Source of the DNA: an uncultured Clostridia bacterium
GTDB taxonomy: Bacteria; Bacillota; Clostridia; Christensenellales; Borkfalkiaceae
Length of the DNA: 64,000 bases
Direction: 5' to 3'
Assembly: GCA_947625095.1 (NCBI GenBank)
Contig: CANQMX010000001.1
Location: 62,001 to 126,000 of the forward strand
The notes beneath the pieces are model-generated. The model was not told where the DNA came from. It ran no database searches and saw only the letters and a list, made by a program, of their open reading frames with translations. The translations under genes and the position numbers were made by a program. Positions 19,534 through 28,359 of the stretch are shown piece after piece. Within the stretch, counting starts at the first letter, position 1; each line of letters starts with the position of its first letter.

Positions 19534-20730
19534 ATGTTGACGCTTGAAAAAATACAAGACGCGGCGGCCGTTCTGAAAAAGGCCATCTACCGCACCGATG
19601 TGGTGCCGGCAGGAAGGCTGACCGACGCGTGCGAACTGTACTTAAAACTCGAAAATCTGCAAAAGACAGGCTCTTTCAAACTGCGGGGCGCGTACTATAA
19701 AATTTCGCAGCTCAGCGAAGCGGAGAAAAAGTTGGGCGTCATCGCCTGCTCGGCGGGAAACCACGCGCAGGGGGTCGCCCTCGCCGCGACGGAGAACGGC
19801 ATCCGCTCCCTCATCTGCCTGCCCGAGGGCGCGCCCATCTCCAAGGTGGAGGCCACAAAGCACTACGGCGCGGAGGTGTGCCTCGTGCCCGGGGTGTACG
19901 ACGACGCCTACCGCCGCGCGCTGGAACTCAAAGAGCAATACGGCTACACCTTTGTGCACCCCTTTGACGATGAGGACGTCATCGCGGGGCAGGGCACGAT
20001 CGGGTTGGAAATTCTGGAGCAACTCGACGGCGTGGACGCGGTGGTCGCGCCCGTGGGCGGCGGCGGGCTTATCTCGGGGCTGGCGTTTGCCATAAAACAG
20101 GTCGCGCCGCACGTGAAGGTGTACGGTGTGCAGGCGGCGGGGGCGCCCTCCATGCTGGCTTCGCTGCGCGACGGGGAGATCGAGGCGCTGCCCTCCGTCT
20201 CCACCATCGCCGACGGCATCGCCGTGAAGCAGCCCGGCAGCCTCACCTTCCACTATTGCAAAAAGTACGTCAACGGCATTGTGACCGTGAGCGACGAGGA
20301 GATCGCGCGCGCCATTCTCGCCCTCATCGAGCGGGAAAAGGTGGTCGCCGAGGGCGCGGGCGCGACCCCCGTTGCCGCCATCCTCGCGGGCAAACTGCCC
20401 GAACTCAAGGGAAAAAAGGTGTGCTGCCTTGTTTCGGGCGGCAACATCGACGTCACCATCCTCTCCCGCGTCATCGACAGAGGGCTTTTAATGTCCGGCA
20501 GGAAGTGCACCCTCAACATAGAACTCTTGGATCAGCCCGGGCAACTTGTGGCCGTCTCTAAGATCATTGCGGGGTGCGGCGCGAACGTGACGGGCGTGCA
20601 CCACGAGCACGGCGCGGAAGGGTCTTCAGTCATCGGGTGCTATTTGCGCATCGACATGGAGACGCGCGACTTTGCGCACATCGCCGAGATCAAGAAAAAA
20701 TTGAAGGAGGCGGGATTCCGCCTCGCCTGA
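19534..20730 (+). CDS. ilvA: Threonine ammonia-lyase (threonine dehydratase)
   Basis: PLP enzyme converting threonine to 2-oxobutanoate and ammonia through an enamine. At 398 residues it has the catalytic domain with the PLP Lys in TGSFKLRGA, ACSAGNHAQG, and the Gly-rich phosphate loop VAPVGGGGL, then a single C-terminal ACT domain (about 325-398). One ACT domain and this length fit the short TdcB/IlvA form of anaerobes rather than the two-ACT biosynthetic form. Without a leader attenuator or ilv neighbours, it could serve catabolism or isoleucine synthesis. Confidence 0.92.
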   Translation: MLTLEKIQDAAAVLKKAIYRTDVVPAGRLTDACELYLKLENLQKTGSFKLRGAYYKISQLSEAEKKLGVIACSAGNHAQGVALAATENGIRSLICLPEGAPISKVEATKHYGAEVCLVPGVYDDAYRRALELKEQYGYTFVHPFDDEDVIAGQGTIGLEILEQLDGVDAVVAPVGGGGLISGLAFAIKQVAPHVKVYGVQAAGAPSMLASLRDGEIEALPSVSTIADGIAVKQPGSLTFHYCKKYVNGIVTVSDEEIARAILALIEREKVVAEGAGATPVAAILAGKLPELKGKKVCCLVSGGNIDVTILSRVIDRGLLMSGRKCTLNIELLDQPGQLVAVSKIIAGCGANVTGVHHEHGAEGSSVIGCYLRIDMETRDFAHIAEIKKKLKEAGFRLA

Positions 20731-20741
20731 AAGGAGCGCAT

Positions 20742-21113
20742 ATGCAGAAAATTCAGACAAAAAATGCGCCCGCCGCCATCGGGCCGTACTCGCAGGCGGT
20801 GAGGGCGAACGGGCTGGTGTTCGTTTCGGGGCAGATCCCCATCGACCCCGCGACGGGAGAACTTGTAGAGGGCGGCATCGCCGAGCAGACGGAGCAAATT
20901 TGCAAGAATATTGCGGCGATTTTGGAGGCGGCGGGGCTTTCACTTGCAAGCGTCGTCAAGACGACCTGCCTGCTTGCGGACATGGGCGACTTTGCGGCGT
21001 TCAACGCGGTGTACGGGCGGTACTTTCCCGAAAAGCCCGCGCGCGCCTGCTTTGCGGTGAAAGCGCTGCCCAAGGGCGCGCTCGCCGAGGTGGAGGCCGT
21101 GGCGGAGGCGTAA
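20742..21113 (+). CDS. ridA: RidA-family enamine/imine deaminase
   Basis: A 123-residue trimeric RidA (YjgF/UK114) protein that hydrolyses the reactive 2-aminoacrylate and related enamines released by PLP dehydratases. The signature AIGPYSQAVRANGLVFVSGQ is present, as is the conserved Arg in PARACFAV that binds the carboxylate. The start at 20742 follows AAGGAGCGCAT, 11 bp after ilvA. Placement directly behind ilvA means the enamine producer and scavenger are co-expressed. Confidence 0.95.
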   Translation: MQKIQTKNAPAAIGPYSQAVRANGLVFVSGQIPIDPATGELVEGGIAEQTEQICKNIAAILEAAGLSLASVVKTTCLLADMGDFAAFNAVYGRYFPEKPARACFAVKALPKGALAEVEAVAEA

Positions 21114-21138
21114 GGGCGAGATTTCTCGACGCGCTTCG

Positions 21139-21531
21139 CTTTTGCTACTTCGCGCTACGCGCTACTTCGGCGCGATGCGCCTCGTGCCACGCTTAGTCGG
21201 CAATAGTGCGCGTGGGGCGTGCCGCGCTTAGTAGACGAATGGTGCGCGCGGGACGAAATGACAAAATAGATTTGGGTTTTTGCCGATTGAAATGACAGAA
21301 AAACGCGCCCCGCAAGTTGACTTGCGGGGCGCATTTTATCAACTTATTGGAAGTTTTGTAATTTTGGAAGAGGGAGGAATGGACTTCGTTCCTCGGGATT
21401 CTTCTTTTCCCTACTTCGCGCTACGCGCTACTTCGGCGCGATGCGCCTCGTGCCACGCTTAGTCGGCAATAGTGCGCGTGGGGCGTGCCGCCCTTAGTCA
21501 ACAATAGTGCGGGCGGGACAGAATGACGCAT
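21139..21531. repeat. Intergenic region with two compound family A repeats
   Basis: No credible gene between ridA and glgP. Family A copies lie at about 21144-21262 and 21381-21529. Each begins CTACTTCGCGCTACGCGCTA, includes CTTCGGCGCGATGCGCCTCG, and ends in two nested copies of the CGCTTAGT...AATAGTGCG module. A hairpin CGCGCCCCGCAAGTTGACTTGCGGGGCGC lies between them at about 21303-21331. Confidence 0.8.
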
Positions 21532-21578
21532 TAACCCCCATCCTCTGTGGGCGGGGCGGTATGAGGCACTCCTGTGCC

Positions 21579-23885
21579 TCATTTGATCTTCCAGATGTGG
21601 CAGGCGTAGTCGGCGACGGAGCGGTCGGCGGAGAATTTGCCCGCGGCGCAGAGGTTGAGAAGGCACTTTTTGTAGTACTCCTCTGTGCCGTAACTGCGCA
21701 GAAGCCTCTCCTTCGCCTCCACATAACTGCGGAAATCGTAGCACACGAGGTAGCGATCGGGATCGTGCCCCGCAAGCAGGCTATCGTACAGTTTTTTCAA
21801 CATTCCCGTATCGTCCGTGAACGTGCCGTCGATGAGGGTGGAGACGGCGCGCTTCAAGGCAAGATCCTGCTCCACGAACTCGCGGGGGCAGTAGAACTGT
21901 TTAATGGCGGCTACCTCCTCCACCGTCGCGCCGAAGATGCAGTTGTTCTCCTTGCCCGCCTCCTCGCAGATCTCCACATTCGCGCCGTCCAGCGTGCCCA
22001 AAGTCACCGTGCCGTTGAGCATGAACTTCATGTTGCTCGTACCGCTCGCCTCCATGCCCGCCATGCTGATCTGCTCGGAGACGTCCGCCGCGCACACGAT
22101 CTTTTCGGCATACGAGACGTTGTAATTCTGCACGAACACGACGCGCATGACCTTGTTCGTCTCCTCGTCCTCGTTGACGAGGCGGGCGATCTCGTTGATG
22201 AATTTGATGATGGCCTTGGCGTTATAGTAGCCGGGCGCGGCCTTCGCACCGAAGATGAAGGCGGTGGGCGGGAAATCCTTAATTGTGCCATCCTTGATGC
22301 CGAAGTAGAAATAGAGAATGGCGAGGGCGTTGAGCATCTGCCGCTTGTATTCGTGGAGGCGCTTGACCTGCACGTCGAAGCAGAATTCGGGCGGCACGTT
22401 GACCCCCTCGTGCGCCGCGATATAGGCGGAAAGTTTCCTCTTGTTTTCCCCCTTGATGCGGATGAAATCTTGCAATATATTGTCGATAAACGGCCGTAAC
22501 CCTTCGAGTTGCTTCAAGTCGGTATGCCAGCCCGTGCCTATCTTTTCATCGATGAGGGCGGCCATCTGCGGGTTGTTGAGAAGCAGCCACCTGCGCGGCG
22601 TGATGCCGTTTGTGACGTTGACGAACTTCTTGGGGTAGAGTTCGTACCAATTTTTGAACACGTCGGTTTTGAGGATGTTGGTGTGGATCTCGGCGACGCC
22701 GTTCACCTTCGCCGCGACGTAGATGGCGAGGTTCGCCATGTGCACCACATTGTCGCGGATGATGTAATATTTGTCCCTGTCAAGCCCCTCTTCCTCCAAG
22801 CGGTGCTGGCAGGCGACGATCTCCTCGTACACCTCGGGCAAAAGGTCGGAGAGGGCGAGGGCGTCCCACTTTTCCAAGGCCTCCGCCATGATGGTGTGGT
22901 TGGTGAAGTTGAACACCTTATTGCACACCGCAAACGCCTCCTCAAACTCCATGCCCTCCTTTTGGAGCAGGCGCAGAAGTTCGGGAATGGCGAGAACGGG
23001 GTGGGTATCGTTAAGCTGGAAGCAATAACTCTTGTCGAGATCTTTGAGTTTCTTCCCCTGCGCCTTGTACTTGCGCAGGATATCTTGTAAAGATGCCGAA
23101 ACGAGGAAGTACTGCTGCCTCAGGCGCAGAATTTTGCCCACCATGGTGTTGTCGTTGGGGTACAAAACGTCGCAAATTTTGGTGGCGTTGAAGTTTTCGA
23201 GCGCCGTCCTGTCCCCCTTCATCTCGTTGAAGGCGTTGAAGTCGAACTCCTGCACGGGTTCGCTCGACCACAGCCGCAGGTTGTTGACGACGCCGTTTTG
23301 ATAGCCGAACACGGGCATATCGTAGGGCACGGCCTTTACTTTTTGATCGGCGAACTCCACGATGACGGCGTCGCGCTCGCACTTTACGCTCCACGGGTCG
23401 CCCCATTGCAGCCAATCGTCCCCCTCCTCGTGCTGATAGCCGTTTACAAAGGTCTGGCGGAAGAGGCCGTAGCGGTAGCGGATGCCGTAGCCGTCGAGGG
23501 GGATACCCATCGTCGCCGCGCTCTCCAGATAGCACGCGGCAAGCCTGCCGAGGCCTCCGTTGCCGAGGGCGGCGTCCTCCACCTCCTCGAAGTCATTGAG
23601 GTCGCGCCCCACCTTTTTCAGCGCCTCCCTTGCGGCGTCGAGGTAGCCGAGGTTCATGAGGTTGGCGTAGACCGAGCGCCCCATCAAAAATTCGGCGGAA
23701 AAGTAGCAGCACCGCTTTTTCTGCGAGTTTCTGCCCGCGTTCCATTCGTCATACGCCTGCACCATGACCGCCTTGGAGACGGCATTGTACAGTTCGCGCG
23801 TTCCCGCGCTCCCGTAGTCGCACCCGAAGTCGGCGTGGAGCACCCGTTCCACGCTCTCCGAAAAAGTCTTGTTGTCGATTGCCAT
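21579..23885 (-). CDS. glgP: Glycogen/alpha-glucan phosphorylase
   Basis: Releases glucose-1-phosphate from glycogen or maltodextrins using PLP. The 768 residues are slightly short for the family. Landmarks include NGGLGRLAACYLESA, the TNHTIMAEALEKW region, VKRLHEYKRQ, and the PLP-Lys segment EASGTSNMKFMLNG. The start at 23885 follows CGGAGAAACTT; the ORF-track start would lie in the promoter. No other glg gene is in the window. Confidence 0.96.
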   Translation of the reverse strand: MAIDNKTFSESVERVLHADFGCDYGSAGTRELYNAVSKAVMVQAYDEWNAGRNSQKKRCCYFSAEFLMGRSVYANLMNLGYLDAAREALKKVGRDLNDFEEVEDAALGNGGLGRLAACYLESAATMGIPLDGYGIRYRYGLFRQTFVNGYQHEEGDDWLQWGDPWSVKCERDAVIVEFADQKVKAVPYDMPVFGYQNGVVNNLRLWSSEPVQEFDFNAFNEMKGDRTALENFNATKICDVLYPNDNTMVGKILRLRQQYFLVSASLQDILRKYKAQGKKLKDLDKSYCFQLNDTHPVLAIPELLRLLQKEGMEFEEAFAVCNKVFNFTNHTIMAEALEKWDALALSDLLPEVYEEIVACQHRLEEEGLDRDKYYIIRDNVVHMANLAIYVAAKVNGVAEIHTNILKTDVFKNWYELYPKKFVNVTNGITPRRWLLLNNPQMAALIDEKIGTGWHTDLKQLEGLRPFIDNILQDFIRIKGENKRKLSAYIAAHEGVNVPPEFCFDVQVKRLHEYKRQMLNALAILYFYFGIKDGTIKDFPPTAFIFGAKAAPGYYNAKAIIKFINEIARLVNEDEETNKVMRVVFVQNYNVSYAEKIVCAADVSEQISMAGMEASGTSNMKFMLNGTVTLGTLDGANVEICEEAGKENNCIFGATVEEVAAIKQFYCPREFVEQDLALKRAVSTLIDGTFTDDTGMLKKLYDSLLAGHDPDRYLVCYDFRSYVEAKERLLRSYGTEEYYKKCLLNLCAAGKFSADRSVADYACHIWKIK

Positions 23886-23932
23886 AAGTTTCTCCGTGCT
23901 CCTTTGAGCATTTTTTCCGACGTACGCGGTAT

Positions 23933-23961
23933 ATTCTACCACCTCCGCCGCCAAAAGTCAA
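23933..23961 (-). promoter_or_regulatory. Promoter of glgP
   Basis: Minus-strand TTGACT (23956-23961), 17-bp spacer, TAGAAT (23933-23938), with a leader of about 40 nt. Confidence 0.75.
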
Positions 23962-24068
23962 CTTTTCGTCTCTTCCCCGCGGAAATTCTTTCCGCTTTTG
24001 TCAGCCGCAACATTTTCACGACAATTTTTTACAAAGTTATAATTTTCTTTACAATTTATAAATTTCTG

Positions 24069-24097
24069 TTGAAAAATAAATTCCTTTATGATATAAT
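24069..24097 (+). promoter_or_regulatory. Promoter of the hydCBA operon
   Basis: TTGAAA (24069-24074), 17-bp spacer, TATAAT (24092-24097) in an AT-rich stretch unlike the surroundings. The leader of about 65 nt carries AAGGAGG before hydC. An upstream A/T-rich block could act as an UP element. No Rex-type site was recognised. Confidence 0.82.
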
Positions 24098-24169
24098 ACG
24101 CGTGTGTCAAAGAAGAAGTCCGTCATCACTGCAACGGCGGGCTCAAAAGATAACAACAAGGAGGTTGGT

Positions 24170-24667
24170 ATGGAACACTGCGAAGCGAAATGCGGAACGG
24201 CGGAACAGGAGAAAGCGCTTGAAGCCGTCATCGAAGCATCGCGCTCTACGCCCGGTTGCCTCATGCACATTTTGCAAGAGGCGCAGGGCATCTACGGCTA
24301 TCTTCCCATGCCCGTGCAGAAGAAGATCGCGGAGGGACTTGGGATCTCCCTCTCGGAGGTGTACGGCGTCGTCACCTTTTACGCGCAGTTCTCGCTCAAA
24401 CCCAAGGGCAAGAACCGCATCAGCGTCTGCCTCGGCACGGCGTGCTATGTGAAAGGCTCGGACAAGATCCTCGAAGAGGTGGAAAAAGAGCTCGGCATCA
24501 AGTGCGGCGAATGTACCGAGGACGGGCTGTTCTCCATCGACAGCTGCCGCTGCGTCGGCGCGTGCGGCCTTGCGCCCGTCATGATGGTAGGCGACGAGGT
24601 GTACGGCAAACTCACCCCCGATAAGGTGAAGGGCATCCTCGACGGATACAAGGAGGCAAGCAAATGA
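24170..24667 (+). CDS. hydC: NuoE-like [2Fe-2S] subunit of NAD-linked [FeFe] hydrogenase
   Basis: The 165-residue thioredoxin-fold subunit (gamma, HydC) of a trimeric soluble hydrogenase that couples NAD(H), and in characterised homologues ferredoxin, to H2. The [2Fe-2S] ligands are C in SVCLGTACYVKGSD (two) and SCRCVGACGLAP (two). The N-terminal helical part LMHILQEAQGIYGYLP is typical of NuoE. The start at 24170 follows AACAAGGAGGTTGGT; the ORF-track start lies between promoter and ribosome site. Its stop overlaps the hydB start by 4 bp. Confidence 0.93.
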   Translation: MEHCEAKCGTAEQEKALEAVIEASRSTPGCLMHILQEAQGIYGYLPMPVQKKIAEGLGISLSEVYGVVTFYAQFSLKPKGKNRISVCLGTACYVKGSDKILEEVEKELGIKCGECTEDGLFSIDSCRCVGACGLAPVMMVGDEVYGKLTPDKVKGILDGYKEASK

Positions 24668-26577
24668 CGGTCAAAGAATTGGACGCGATCCGCGCAAAAA
24701 AACAACAGATCATCGACGTGAGAAGGCTCGTGAGAGAGCAGGCCGAAGAGATGGCAAAGCACACCGCCTACCGCAAGCAGGTGCTCGTTTGCGGCGGCAC
24801 GGGCTGTACCTCCTCCCACTCCAAACAGGTCATCGAACACCTCGAAAAGACGCTCGCCGAGTGCGATATCCACGATGTGCTCGTCGTAAAGACGGGTTGC
24901 TTCGGCCTCTGCACCCTCGGCCCTATCATGATCGTCTACCCCGAGGGCGCGTTCTATGCGCAGATGACCCCCGAACACGTGGAGACGGTCGTAAGAAAGC
25001 ACCTCGTCCCCGGCGGGGAGATCGTCAAGGAACTCCTCTTCCAGGACACGGTGCACCCCGACGGTTCGATCACTCCCTTTGCGGAGACCCCCTTCTACAA
25101 AAAGCAAATGCGCATTGCGCTTCGCAACTGCGGCGTCATTGCGGCGGAGGACATTGAAGAGGCCATCGCGGCGGGCGACTATGCCGCCATCGAAAAGGTG
25201 CTCACCTCCATGACCCCCGACGACGTCATCAAAGAGGTTTTGGACAGCGGCCTCCGCGGCCGCGGCGGCGCGGGCTTCCCCACCGGCAGAAAGTGGAGCT
25301 TTGCGAAGGCCTCGGCGGGCGACGTCAAGTACGTCTGCTGCAATGCCGACGAGGGCGACCCCGGCGCGTTCATGGATCGCTCCGTTCTCGAGGGCGACCC
25401 CCACTGCGTCTTAGAGGCCATGACCATCGCTGGCTACGCCATCGGCGCGCATCAGGGCTATATCTACGTCCGCGCGGAGTACCCCATCGCTGTCGAACGC
25501 CTCAAAATCGCCATCAAACAGGCGCGCGAGTACGGCCTCCTCGGCAAGAACATTTTAGGGCTCGGCTTTGACTTTGATATCGACATCCGTCTCGGCGCGG
25601 GCGCGTTCGTCTGCGGCGAGGAGACCGCGCTCATGACCTCCATCGAGGGCCACCGCGGCGAACCCCGTCCCCGTCCGCCCTTCCCCGCCGTCAAGGGTCT
25701 CTTCGGCAAGCCCACCATTCTCAATAACGTCGAAACGTGGGCGAACATCAACCCCATCATCATGAAGGGCGCCGCGTGGTACTCCTCCATCGGCACGGAG
25801 AAGAGCAAGGGCACAAAGGTGTTCGCGCTCGGCGGCAAAATTACCAACGTCGGCCTCGTGGAAGTTCCCATGGGCACGACGCTTCGCGACATCATCTACG
25901 AGATCGGCGGCGGCATCCCCAACGGCAAGGCATTTAAGGCCGCGCAGACGGGCGGGCCTTCGGGCGGCTGCATCCCCGCAGACCTCATCGATACCCCCAT
26001 CGACTTCGATAACCTCGTCGCCATCGGCTCGATGATGGGCTCGGGCGGCCTTATCGTCCTCGACGAGGATTCCTGCATGGTGGATATCTCCAAGTTCTAC
26101 CTCGAATTCACGGCCGACGAAAGCTGCGGAAAGTGCACGCCCTGCCGCATCGGCACGCGCCGCCTTCTCGACCTTCTCACCAAAATTACCGAGGGCAAGG
26201 GCGAACCCGAGGATCTCGAAAAGATCGAGGCGCTCGCACAGCACATGAAGACGTCGTCTCTGTGCGCGCTCGGGCAATCGGCGCCCAACCCCGTTCTTTC
26301 CACCCTCGCCAAGTTCCGCAAGGAATATGAGGACCACATCTACAACCACCACTGCACGGCGGGCGTCTGCAAGGCGCTTTTGAACTACACCATCGACAAG
26401 GAGAAGTGCATCGGCTGCGGTATGTGCGCAAAGAACTGCCCCGTTTCCGCCATCACGCGGACGGACTACGTTGCGCCCGGCCACAAACTCGCCTCCTTCG
26501 AGATCGACCCCGCAAAGTGCATCAAGTGCGGCGTATGCCAAGGCAACTGCAAATTCAAGGCAGTTGAGAGAAAGTGA
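24664..26577 (+). CDS. hydB: NuoF-like flavoprotein subunit of NAD-linked [FeFe] hydrogenase
   Basis: The 637-residue beta subunit carrying FMN and the NAD site. In order: a thioredoxin-like [2Fe-2S] domain (about 35-115, CGGTGCTSS and TGCFGLC), the NuoF FMN/NADH domain (GRGGAGFPTGRKWSF, NADEGDPGAFMDR), an SLBB domain, the four-Cys cluster domain (SCGKCTPCRIGTRR), and two C-terminal 4Fe-4S ferredoxin motifs (CIGCGMCAKNCP, CIKCGVCQGNC). This domain set is that of HydB from electron-bifurcating hydrogenases of Thermotoga and Clostridia types; bifurcation itself is inferred. Confidence 0.95.
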   Translation: MTVKELDAIRAKKQQIIDVRRLVREQAEEMAKHTAYRKQVLVCGGTGCTSSHSKQVIEHLEKTLAECDIHDVLVVKTGCFGLCTLGPIMIVYPEGAFYAQMTPEHVETVVRKHLVPGGEIVKELLFQDTVHPDGSITPFAETPFYKKQMRIALRNCGVIAAEDIEEAIAAGDYAAIEKVLTSMTPDDVIKEVLDSGLRGRGGAGFPTGRKWSFAKASAGDVKYVCCNADEGDPGAFMDRSVLEGDPHCVLEAMTIAGYAIGAHQGYIYVRAEYPIAVERLKIAIKQAREYGLLGKNILGLGFDFDIDIRLGAGAFVCGEETALMTSIEGHRGEPRPRPPFPAVKGLFGKPTILNNVETWANINPIIMKGAAWYSSIGTEKSKGTKVFALGGKITNVGLVEVPMGTTLRDIIYEIGGGIPNGKAFKAAQTGGPSGGCIPADLIDTPIDFDNLVAIGSMMGSGGLIVLDEDSCMVDISKFYLEFTADESCGKCTPCRIGTRRLLDLLTKITEGKGEPEDLEKIEALAQHMKTSSLCALGQSAPNPVLSTLAKFRKEYEDHIYNHHCTAGVCKALLNYTIDKEKCIGCGMCAKNCPVSAITRTDYVAPGHKLASFEIDPAKCIKCGVCQGNCKFKAVERK

Positions 26578-26585
26578 GGTACACC

Positions 26586-28301
26586 ATGGTCAATCTGAAA
26601 ATCAACAATATTCCCGTAACCGTGCCCGAGGGCACGACCATTCTCGAGGCGGCGCGGCAGGCGCACATCGAGATCCCCACCCTCTGCTATCTGAAGGATG
26701 TGAGCTGCGTCGGCTCGTGCCGTATGTGCCTTGTGGAAGCCACGGGCGCGCGCGGGCTTGTTGCGGCGTGCGTGTATCCCGTTGCCGAGGGCATGGAAGT
26801 GCAGACAAACACCGAAAAGTGCAGAAAGTCGCGGCAGATGACGCTCGAACTCATGCTCTCCAAGCACAAGAAGGAGTGCCTCGCCTGCGAACGGGCGGGC
26901 AACTGCGAACTGCAACGCCTCTCCGTCGAGTACGGGTGCGACCCCAACTACTTCGCGGGCGAACCTCTGAACCACGAGATCGACTACTCCGCCCCCTACG
27001 TCGTCCGCGACAGGGATAAGTGCATCAACTGCAACCGCTGCGTTGCGGCTTGCCAGAAGCAGGCCGTGGGCGCGATCGGGCCGATCGGCAGGGGCTACGC
27101 CGTGCACATCGGCAGCGCGTTTGAGATGTCCCTCATGGAATCCGTCTGCGTGGGCTGCGGGCAATGCATCGTCGCCTGCCCCGTCGGGGCGCTCAAGGAG
27201 CGCACCACCGTCGACGAAGTGTGGGCGGCCATCCACGACCCCGAAAAGAAAGTGGTGTTCTTCACCGCTCCCTCCGTCAGGGCGACGCTCGGCGAGGCGT
27301 TTGAAAACCCCGTCGGCACCAACGTGGAGGGCAAGATGGTTGCGGCCATCCGCCGTCTCGGCGACGTCGAGGTATTCAACATGGATGTGACGGCCGACCT
27401 CACCATCATGGAGGAGGCGACCGAACTCGTCAACCGCATCCAAACGGGCGGAACGCTCCCCATGTTCACCTCGTGCTGCCCCGGCTGGGTGAAGTTCGTG
27501 GAGCAGAAATACCCCGAATTCATCCCCAACCTCTCCACCTGCAAATCCCCGCAGGAGATGTTCGGCGGCCTTCTCAAGACCTACTACTGCGAAAAGAACG
27601 GCATCGACCCCAAGAACCTCTATGTCGTCTCCGTCATTCCCTGCACGGCGAAGAAGTACGAGTGCCACCGTCCCGAGATGAAGGGCGAAGTGGACGCCGC
27701 TATCACAACGCGCGAACTTGCACGGATGATCAAGCGGGCGGGAATTCAGTTCAACAACCTGCCCGAAGAGGAGTTTGACGACCCGTTTGCGACCTGCTCG
27801 GGCGGCGGAACGATCTTCGGCGCGACGGGCGGCGTCATGGAAGCGGCGCTCCGCGTTGCGGCAACGCTTTTGGACGGCAAGTTTGAAGTTGTGGACTTCC
27901 CCGAAGTCCGCGGCGCGACCCCCATCAAGGAGGCTACGTACAAGGTCGCGGGCGTCACCGTGCGCGTGGCCGTTGCGAGCGGCCTCGGCAACGCCAAGAC
28001 CATCTTGGAGGGCATCAAGAGCGGCGAACGCAAGTATGACTTTGTCGAGATCATGGCTTGCCCCGGCGGCTGTGTGAACGGCGGCGGCCAGCCCACCCTT
28101 CCCGACAGCATCCGCAACTCGCTGGAACTCAAAGAACTCCGCGCCGGCGCGCTGTATGCGAGCGACAAGCAGAACAAGGTTCGCCGCTCCTCCGATTCGC
28201 CCGTCATGGAAGTCATCTATAAGGAATACTTCGGCGCACCGAACAGCCACAAGGCGCACGAAGTGTTGCACACCACCTACAAAGCAGATCCTCGGATCTG
28301 A
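26586..28301 (+). CDS. hydA: [FeFe] hydrogenase catalytic subunit
   Basis: The 571-residue alpha subunit with the H-cluster. Domains: N-terminal [2Fe-2S] (CYLKDVSCVGSCRMC), the His-ligated cluster (HKKECLACERAGNC), two 4Fe-4S sites (CINCNRCVAACQ, CVGCGQCIVACP), and the H-cluster domain with L1 TSCCPGW, L2 IPCTAKKYE and L3 MACPGGCVNGGGQ, then the small-subunit domain. L2 has Ile where MPC is usual. The start at 26586 is preferred because GTGAGGT lies before it; a GTG at 26574 is possible. No membrane helix or Tat signal, so cytosolic. The HydEFG maturases are not in the window. Confidence 0.97.
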   Translation: MVNLKINNIPVTVPEGTTILEAARQAHIEIPTLCYLKDVSCVGSCRMCLVEATGARGLVAACVYPVAEGMEVQTNTEKCRKSRQMTLELMLSKHKKECLACERAGNCELQRLSVEYGCDPNYFAGEPLNHEIDYSAPYVVRDRDKCINCNRCVAACQKQAVGAIGPIGRGYAVHIGSAFEMSLMESVCVGCGQCIVACPVGALKERTTVDEVWAAIHDPEKKVVFFTAPSVRATLGEAFENPVGTNVEGKMVAAIRRLGDVEVFNMDVTADLTIMEEATELVNRIQTGGTLPMFTSCCPGWVKFVEQKYPEFIPNLSTCKSPQEMFGGLLKTYYCEKNGIDPKNLYVVSVIPCTAKKYECHRPEMKGEVDAAITTRELARMIKRAGIQFNNLPEEEFDDPFATCSGGGTIFGATGGVMEAALRVAATLLDGKFEVVDFPEVRGATPIKEATYKVAGVTVRVAVASGLGNAKTILEGIKSGERKYDFVEIMACPGGCVNGGGQPTLPDSIRNSLELKELRAGALYASDKQNKVRRSSDSPVMEVIYKEYFGAPNSHKAHEVLHTTYKADPRI

Positions 28302-28313
28302 CGACCTCCTTTG

Positions 28314-28347
28314 AAAAAACGCCGCCCCTCACGGGATGGCGTTTTTT
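28314..28347. terminator. Bidirectional terminator between hydA and the solute-binding protein gene
   Basis: AAAAAACGCC and GGCGTTTTTT pair around a 14-nt loop. It serves the plus-strand hyd operon and the minus-strand gene ending at 28360. Confidence 0.85.
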
Positions 28348-28359
28348 CTATGCTCTTTT

